Below are positions 56,790 through 64,000 of a stretch of DNA of 64,000 nt, in pieces. Source of the stretch: Gnetum montanum (lineage: Eukaryota > Streptophyta > Gnetopsida > Gnetales > Gnetaceae). The notes under the pieces are model-generated. The model saw only the letters and a list, made by a program, of their open reading frames with translations, made no database searches and had not been told where the DNA came from. How positions within the stretch are numbered: position 1 is the first letter of the stretch; every line of letters begins with the position of its first letter. Location of the stretch: contig MNCI01033500.1 in NCBI GenBank assembly GCA_015680685.1, forward strand, positions 70,599 through 134,598. Reading direction: 5' to 3'. The position numbers and the translations under genes were made by a program.

Positions 56790-59423
56790 CTTAAGGTTCC
56801 AAGCAATATTCACCAACTTCATGCACTAGCAGTGGTTGAGACAGTTGTAGTTGTCCTGTTGTTGTAACAACTTTAGGTGGGAGGTAGAAGGCATCCAATA
56901 GTGCTTTCATTTTCTCCTTCTTACTCCTAGGATCATCCACAATCCACATAGCTTTCCTAATGTGGATTGGAATAGGCACATCCCAAGGACATGGGATTGT
57001 TAGAAATAACTCCTTAACATTGACGAACTAGGCAGTGAACTATTTATGTTCAATATTGTATGTTTGCACTNACCTTGGCTATCCAATTGTCAGCATTTCC
57101 AAGTTTGCATAAAGGACATTAGCAAACTCCATATACTTTGTCATTTCTTCGATCTACAACTCCTTCAAGTGGATCTCCTCTTAGGCATTAATCCCATTAA
57201 GGATGGGCTGCCACATCTCTCTTCCTTGCTAGAGTTGTTGGAGGACTTCATTTACTCTAGCATTTGTCATCTAGATTTCTTTTTCATTAATTTTCTTTTG
57301 CAAGCTAACTTGGTCCCTATAGTGATTTTTCACTTTCTCAAACTTAAGAGCTTCATTCTTCCATGTGGCGATTTCAATTATAGAATTTTGTTGCAAGCTG
57401 CATACCTCCTCCATTGATAGATTGTGGTTCTCCATGGTCAATTTACTTAGTTCAGTGTTGACTCTAGCAAGTTTCTCTTACTGTTGATGAATGAATTCTT
57501 GCATTTGATCTCTTTAAGCATCAACATTTCATAGGTATTAATTTTTCATGGTTAATGCTTCATTTTCTTAGTGCATTTGATTCAAGTCCTTTTTAATTTA
57601 GTGTATTTTAGCTTTTTCCATGGACTATTTGAAGATGTCAATCATTTCTTCCTCCTCATCCTTTTGAAATAATTCCTAAATTTTTTTGATAGCTTCATCT
57701 CTTGTTGTTGTTGGGTTGAGGATTGCTTGTTCAACAAGTCAAACATGAAGGTCAGCAACCTCCATGGTCAATTGTTGATTTTGCTCTTGGGTCACTTCTA
57801 GTTGCCCCTCCAATATGATGCATCTACTGCTTGCATTTAGTAGCTTCCATAGGGTTGTAGTGATGTTCTCTAAAAGATCAAAGATATCTAAAGTTGGTTG
57901 TCCAGTTCCTACTAGTCATTCTACTAGTTGTTCATGTTGGGCTACATTCAATTTTCCACTAACCATGCCTATGAACATTTGCACATCTTGGAGTGAAAAT
58001 ATGTCTAGTATAGATGTTGCAGGTGCATTAAATGCTTCAGCTACACGGTCAACTATCACTTCTACTGCTATCTCCTCCCTTGGTGCTACATCACCAAGAT
58101 AGTTACCTCTTCACATTCCTCTAACCTCAATGAGAAAGTGGTGGCATCCCTAGAGACTTTTAGGAATAGATGATGTGTTGCTAATGACATCGTCACCTTC
58201 CAAGCATTGGAATCTGATCTTGAAGGCAGTTGTGTTCTTTGGGTAGAGAAAATGGAACCACCCTTCTCCATCTAGTTAACTATTCAATCCATCTCATTAA
58301 GGTGACTTATTGTTGGCTGATACATAGATGGATGCACCCCACTCATTCGTACTTGCTACTCTTGTTCACTCAAGAGCTACTCTTAGATTTGTCATAGATT
58401 CTTAAGGATTGCACAGGCCTCTGGTGTTGTCTCTTGAGTGGATGGTGGTGGTGGTAGATCCTCTTCTTGAATGGTTGTTGGTGTTTTTTCTTTCATGATT
58501 TCTACCCATGAGGCCAAGGGAGCATGCCTGAGAGTGTCATTTGAATAGTGAGTAATGTCTGCCCTCTTGCAAAGTTTTTAGATAAGATACAAAAAGGGTA
58601 AGGTCTTCCTTCTATGTTTATTCTCCTTGAAATTCTTCTTGATCTCTAAATAAATTATTTGTGGAAGGTTAATGAGAAATTTCCCACTTAGAGTGACAAA
58701 TGCTCAAGTGGAGAAAGTAGTCACCTTGCTTGGCCTCATTGTTGGATTGAGGTGATAGGCTACAATCTTGAAATAAATCTCGTTCATCATTGTAAGTGTG
58801 TCATACTCCTTATGATCCACCCCATAGCATCATTGGGTCCACTTCATTTTTGCCTCAGGATCGTCATTTGTTGATATCTCTACAAACTATGTTCCAATGT
58901 TTGGCAACCCCAGTCCCTATGCAATGGACTCTACTGAGTAGGATACTTGAGTGTCCTTGATCTTTACAATGGAGCCTAGCCTCTAGTTATTCCAAAAGAG
59001 ATAGGTCTCTTCCATGTACCACTCCCCACTGGTCATGATGATTGGCCACATGGGAGAGGTTTGCAATTGTGTTCTGACATCTTCTAGAGCTTTTTCCAAA
59101 AATAGCCTAAAGTTTTTCTCTTGAATAATAGATCTTTGGATCTCTCAGGATGTGATGATGTCTAGGAAGGCTTGAGTCAGAGTGAACTCAAGCCTTGGCA
59201 TAGGTCTTGGTGATTCTTCTCATTGAGATTATTTTGTAGGCACTTCTTCTTCTGGAATCTGTCAAATGGATTCTACTTCAAGGTCCTCATGAAGAGGTAT
59301 TGTTGCATGGGTCACCTCTTGTTGTTCTTGGCCTTGTTTTTGCTTGCCCCTTCTAGCTTTGGTTCATTTCTCTCATGGTTGTGAGGGTTCTCCTTCTTAC
59401 AAATGCTTTTGTTTGGGTGCCAT
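56790..59423 (-). pseudogene. Long decayed ORF of unknown function (about 880 codons)
   Basis: On the minus strand an ATG at 59,423 begins MAPKQKH and a basic/Gln-rich segment. Then come PMPRLEFTLTQAFLDIITS near 59,200, SGEWYMEETYLFWNN near 59,030, GSIVKIKDTQVSYSVESIA near 58,970, MNEIYFKIVAYHLNPTMRP near 58,790, GKFLINLPQIIYLEIKKNF near 58,680, and HAPLASWVEIMKEKTP near 58,530 with a proline run (LPPPPSTQET). A coiled-coil-like part follows (MENHNLSMEE near 57,430; TWKNEALKFEKVKNHYRDQV near 57,365), and the C-terminus is RKAMWIVDDPRSKKEKMKAL then DAFYLPPK near 56,960-56,890. Stops are mostly TAG/TAA. It resembles large accessory ORFs carried by plant retroelements, but no named domain was recognised. 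The single N at 57,071 lies within it. Confidence 0.5.
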
Positions 59424-61301
59424 CTATAATCACAATCAAACCATGGATTAGCAATCATTGTGCAACCTTAAAACAATTGGGATACCTTAACTCTTGAGGG
59501 TAGTTACACTTAGCTAAGTTGTAATTATAGTTAATTTAATTAACTTAATTTTTTTTCTATTTATGCCTTTTCATTGATAAATCATCCCAGAGATTGTTGG
59601 AAGGGTTAACTTGAAAAAAGTTGATGTTCATGTATGATTACAGTTAGTAACCCTTGGGGGAGTTAGAAAGAATTTTCAAAAATTTCATTGGAAACCTTAA
59701 ATTTTGTGGCCCCCACGATAAAGATCTTAACTCTAGTAAGTGTACAATCAAAAAATAGAATGATTTGGACAAACAGTTTGAAAGTTATGGACTCTAGAAG
59801 GTTTTGTGCTCTAAAAAATTGCAAAGATTCCTCATGTGTTATGAGTAACTTGTAGAAAATTCCAAAGTGTCTAGTGGTATATATAGTATTTTTGCACTGT
59901 GTCAACAAGGCCTCATTGACAAGGCCTTACCAACATGGTCAACTACATTAATGAGGCTTTGTCGACATACCTATTGATCACCATTGACTTTTGTTGACTT
60001 TGGTCAAACTTTCAAAATACAAGGAATTTTTCGATGAAATTGGGGTCAAATGAAAGTGTAGAAGACCAAGAATAGTATGAAATCATGAGAAGAGAGTGTT
60101 GAAGTTCATAAATTTAAAAAATGGAGAAAAATTAATTTAATGGATGAATGCAATGAAAGATTAAAGAGTACTAAGTGGTTTACACAATGGAAAATACAAA
60201 ATATAAGATTATAGCAATGTCAAAGGTAAGGAACCTTAACTAATCAAGCCAAAAGCTATAAAAGTGGGTTCTCCCCATAGCAAGCTCATGCCTTTTTTCC
60301 CCTTTCATAACCTCAACAAAGGATTCTGTGGGGCCCATAGTTAATTAAATGATCTTGACAAGTTAAGGACCAACCCAAAAGAATCCACTTAAGAATCCCA
60401 ACACATCAATCTAAGACATAAAGCATAACACAGAACTCAGCAGTGAGGTGAGTTATGGTAGCATGGATGGATGATAGAGAAGGTGGAACAAAGTTCCAAA
60501 TTAAGGTCATAAGAAGTCCCTTGTGGAATTTTGGTTAAAATGACTTGAGAAGTTCCATCCTTAGTCTAGAGCAAAGCCATCCACTTTCAGTGACTTTGCA
60601 TCATCACTCTAAGATTGATCCATCCACACGAGACATAAGAGTGTCCCCACAAGATAACCACTATTCCACAAAGAGGAGATAGGAGTAGGAAGTATGAGAG
60701 AGAGGGGACCTTAGTTAGAGGGGACTTTCAAGCATAGGTGTATGTCTTTCGAGTCCCATAACTAGTGCTTGTAGCCCTTTTATTGGTCGAAGGGATGTCC
60801 TTTGAATTTNNNNNNNNNNNNNNNNNNNNNNNNNNNNNNNNNNNNNNNNNNNNNNNNNNNNNNNNNNNNNNNNNNNNNNNNNNNNNNNNNNNNNNNNNNN
60901 NNNNNNNNNNNNNNNNNNNNNNNNNNNNNNNNNNNNNNCCGTAGAGTTCATTGGATGGGTGGATGACGTGGACTCACTACCTATTCCATGAAAAAAATAA
61001 ATCATGTTAAAGTCATCACACATTAAGCACAAACCATCATAAGTAAACAACAACAACAACAATGTGTCCTATGATAATAAAGCAAATTTATTAGCAAAAG
61101 AAAATATCATACTTAATCAAAAGAAAATAAATAAATAAAATAAAATAAAATATATAAGAAAGTGTAAAAGAATCAAAAAAAATTAAAATGTAAACATGGT
61201 ATAAAATAAGAAAATTTTAAAAATCAAAAATTTATAAAATCAAAAATATGAAAAACAAAAAGAAAAAAAAAGGCCATGGTAATGGTTAGCATGGATGGCC
61301 A
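59424..61301 (-). mobile_element. LTR-like region between ORF E and polymerase F, minus orientation
   Basis: The high end fits an LTR start: on the minus strand a purine run GGGGGAGA (61,309-61,302) is followed by TGGCCATCC. A TATA box (TATATATA, 59,885-59,878) lies downstream, with a near-palindrome GTCAACAAGG/CCTCATTGAC (59,901-59,920) just upstream of it, as in the U3 of S1-S3. The start codon of ORF E comes about 450 bases after the TATA box. The low end of the LTR and a primer site were not found. An assembly gap interrupts it, and 61,100-61,270 is A-rich. No second copy is in the window. Confidence 0.45.
60810..60938. other. Assembly gap (129 N)
   Basis: All bases are N. Any frame crossing it is not supported. 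Confidence 0.95.
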
Positions 61302-61309
61302 TCTCCCCC
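61302..61309 (-). other. Candidate polypurine tract of element F
   Basis: GGGGGAGA on the minus strand, 10 bases after the polymerase stop (61,319-61,321) and directly before a TGG that would start the 3' LTR. Confidence 0.5.
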
Positions 61310-61318
61310 ATGACTGAG

Positions 61319-62660
61319 TTAGCAGAAAGGGATCCAAAAAATAGAACCTGGGTGTCCATCAGTTGAGGTGGTAATTACCCTAGCCATTCTTGGTTCTAAG
61401 AAAGGTTTGACTTATTGGATACTGATCAACTACTTTTTATTTGGGTTGTCAGCTTTATAAATTATCATGGCCCTAGAGGGAAAGGTTTGATAAATTATAT
61501 AAGGTCCCTCACACAATGTTTGAAATTTTATTTTTGAGGTACATGTGTGGGGTTCCATTAGAGCACCTTATCTCCTAGTTGAAACCTTACTTTCCTAATT
61601 CTAAGTTCATGGTGTTGCTTACTGAATGCTTTGTTTACCTCATTCAAAGATAGGGGAACTAAGTGATTTTTTTCTAGCATATTTAGATTGATTAATCTTT
61701 CCTTTTGTGCTAGACTTAGGTCAAGGTTTAATTCATAGGCCATTGAGAGTGTACAAAGCTTAGATTGAATCAGGAGCATTGGAAGTTTTTCGTACACTAA
61801 CTGATAGGGAGAATATCTAATAGGAAGTTTCCAAGTCAATCAGTAAGTCTAGAGAGCATCATTAAGTTTTGTAGTCCAATCCTTCCTATATTTGCTAATG
61901 GTTCACATTAATATTTTTGTAATCTTCTAGTTGGTTACCTTTGCTTGATCATTGGCTTGGGGTTGGTAAGGTGTTGTTAATTTATGTTCTACCCCCAAGT
62001 GTTACATTAATTTTTGAAATGTGGCACTTGTAAAATGAGTCCCATTATCAAAAATTAGTGAACGTGACACCCCAAACCTATTTACAATATGTTGTTGTTT
62101 AAATGTGATGGTTGTGGATGACATGAAATCTGTAATGGTTACCACTTCAGCCCAATAGTCAACTGCTACTATAATATATGCTTTCTTGTTAGACATGGGT
62201 GTGATGGGACCCATGAAGTCAATGCCCTATATGTTGAAAGGTTCAAGTGGTTGAATCCACTATTGAGGACCTTCCATATGAGCAGTCATCCCCCCATCAT
62301 GTTGAAAACATTCACAAGACTTGACAAACTAATGGACATCCCTAAAGATTATGGGCCAATAGTATCCTTCCATCAGGATGTTTATGGCCATGTGTCTCCC
62401 TACATAGTGGCCTCTGCAAGGTCCTTCATGAGCATCCTAGAGAATGCGTAGTTGATCTTCATCAAGGACACACCAATGGATTAGGCCATCAGCACACACC
62501 TTCTAAAGGTGTCCATTAATTTCCATAAAGTATTTGACCTGATTAATAAATTTTTTCTTTTTTCTAAAATTCAAGTCTTGTGGTATCTCTTCAGTGAGAA
62601 GATATGTGAAGATGCCATTATACCATATTGCTTTTTTAGGTGTTTGTTAATTTATTGCTC
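61319..62660 (-). pseudogene. Integrase of Athila/Tat-type element F
   Basis: Zinc-finger remains read WDAHEGPCRGHYVGRHMAIN near 62,440, then GYYWPIIFRDVH near 62,370 and FVKSCECFQHDG near 62,330. The catalytic core has GIDFMGPITPMSNKKAYIIV near 62,225, VDYWAEVVTI near 62,165 and SLIFDNGTHFTSATFQKLM near 62,060, so both Asp residues remain. The Glu is lost: PYQPQANDQAKVTN has Lys at 61,939-61,941. The C-terminal part keeps WKLPIRYSPYQLVYEKLP near 61,830, KVRFQLGDKVL near 61,570 and GPYIIYQTFPSRAMIIY near 61,470, ending at TAA 61,319. Only a few stops interrupt it, so it is younger than element G. Confidence 0.85.
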
Positions 62661-64000
62661 TAGTAAATAGGAGTTCGTTTGGAAACTAATTAGAGAGCGA
62701 GCTCTCCTCCTCTTTGTTATCCCATCTTAAGTGGTAAAGATGGTTAATGATCACATTTTCAATCCCTTTTAAATCTACCATAGTAAGATCAAATTCCTAC
62801 AAGATCACAAGCCATCGTATAACATAAGGACTCACCGTTAGCTTATTCATAAGGAAGTGAATTGCACTGTGGTCTGTATGTACAAATACCTTGTAACCTA
62901 GCACATAATGTCTAAAATTTTCTAGTCCATACACCACTGCCATTAATTCTTTCTCCATGGTGGTGTAATTTAACTATGCCCCCACAATGCTTTGACTCAT
63001 GCAGTGGACATAATATGGACATCTCTTATCATCCATCCACATGAGTACTACTCCCAAAGCATAGTTAGATGTGTCTATCATGATATGGAATGATTTGGAC
63101 CAATCAAGTGCTCGTAGGATTGGTGTTTCTAGGAGTTTTTCTTTTAATTGTTGGAATGTATTTCTACATTTTTTGGTCCAAATGAAATATGCATCTTTCT
63201 TTGTAAGTTCTATCAATAGCTTTGCAATCATAGAGAAATTCTCAATAAAGCTCTGATAGTAACCAGTGTGTCCAAGGAATGACTGAACATCGTTAATAGT
63301 CTCTGGTTGGCATGTTATTCCTTGTATGACCATTATCCTTTCTAGGTCTACATCAATCCCTTTCTATGAAATTTGGTTCCCTAGCATAATGCCTTCTTGG
63401 ACCATGAGATGGCTCTTTTTCCAGTTGAGCCATAGGTTTATCTCAACACATCTCTTTAGTACTTGCTTAAGTTGGTCCAAGGCTTGCTCAAATGTAGCTC
63501 TATATGTGGGGAAGTTATCCATGAAAATTTCAACACCACTACTAATTTTTTATTGAAAGATATTAAGGACCAAGTGTTAAAATGTTGTAGGGGCATTGCA
63601 TAGGCCAAATGGCATCTTACAATACCCAAAAGTTCCCCAAGAACTTGTGAATGTTGTCTTAGCTTGGTCTTCTAGCGTAATTTGGATTTGGTTATAGCCA
63701 CTATAACCATCCAAGAAACTATAATAATAATGCCTAGATATGGTGTCTAATACTTCATCCACAAATGGCAACAAAAAGTGATCCTTAAATGTTGCCATAT
63801 TTAACAACCTAAAGTCAATAAAAATCCACCATTTACCATCCTTCTTTGGTATAATTATGAGTGGGCTAACCCACTCACTATCTATGATTGGATAGATAAA
63901 CCCTACCTTGAGGAGCTACTCGATCTCCTCAACAATTTGATTTAATTTAGGGTTTAGCCATGTCTACGGTTGTCTTCTAGGCTTCATGGCTGGGTTAGTG
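62660..64000 (-). pseudogene. Reverse transcriptase and RNase H of element F (runs off the window)
   Basis: From the window edge inward: FIYPIIDSEWVSPLIIIPKK near 63,890, WWIFIDFRLLNMATFKDHFL near 63,810, FLDGYSGYNQIQITLEDQAK near 63,705, FGYCKMPFGLCNAPTTF near 63,625, the catalytic box FMDNF at 63,514-63,525 (normally FMDDF; the second Asp is Asn), CVEINLWLNWKKSHLMVQEG near 63,440, FLGHTGYYQSFIENFSMIAK near 63,275, then RNase H with SFHIMIDTSNYALGVVLMWM near 63,085 and MEKELMAVVYGLENFRHYVL near 62,960. This text is characteristic of the Athila/Tat branch. Stops stand where the family has Gln (TAA after NAPTTF, TAG before EFDLTMV). Gag and protease would lie right of the window. Confidence 0.9.

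Overview
The window looks like intergenic DNA from a land plant with a large, AT-rich, retrotransposon-filled nuclear genome. The evidence is nested and decayed Ty3/gypsy elements of two lineages (Tat/Athila-like and chromovirus-like), a decayed plant-type L1 LINE, solo LTRs with 5-bp target duplications, tandem repeats of 80-400 bp, and an intronless HSP70 fragment. I see no intact host gene. A seed plant with a bulky genome (gymnosperm or similar) is plausible, but the sequence does not fix the species. All calls are from reading by eye; no alignment or search was run.

Layout. 1-3.7 kb: 3' end and LTR of a + strand Tat-like element, split by a young solo LTR (S1), then an inverted LTR fragment. 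3.7-9.1 kb: a decayed + strand coding remnant and two tandem arrays. 9.1-20.9 kb: a complete minus-strand element A (LTR, 3' satellite, protease, gag, primer site, LTR) with no polymerase. 20.9-24.8 kb: low-copy DNA with an ankyrin-like exon remnant, an HSP70 pseudogene and a possible LTR. 24.8-41.4 kb: a + strand chain of relatives of A in which LTR C and LTR D each have element-internal sequence on both sides; both bodies encode gag and protease only. 41.4-43.9 kb: a dead LINE. 43.9-52.6 kb: a chromovirus-like element G (2.66-kb LTR, gag, PR, RT, RH, INT, second LTR truncated). 53.0-54.0 kb: a second young solo LTR (S2, minus). 55.6-56.5 kb: an old copy of the same LTR (S3). 56.8-64 kb: minus strand, a long decayed ORF of unknown function, an LTR-like promoter region, and the polymerase of an Athila/Tat-type element running off the window edge.

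How the parts relate. A, C and D form one gag-protease family that would need RT and integrase from another element; F at the right edge is the kind of element that could have supplied them. Family members share a gag His/Cys-like motif, a decayed protease with a conserved GRPWL flap, a 33-37-bp minisatellite after the protease, a longer satellite-like array near the 3' end (a different sequence in each), a short motif before the LTR, and a GCTAGAAGGAGG-type primer site. The less expected signals are stem-loops with compensatory changes inside S2, and position-conserved palindromes upstream of the TATA box in four LTRs.
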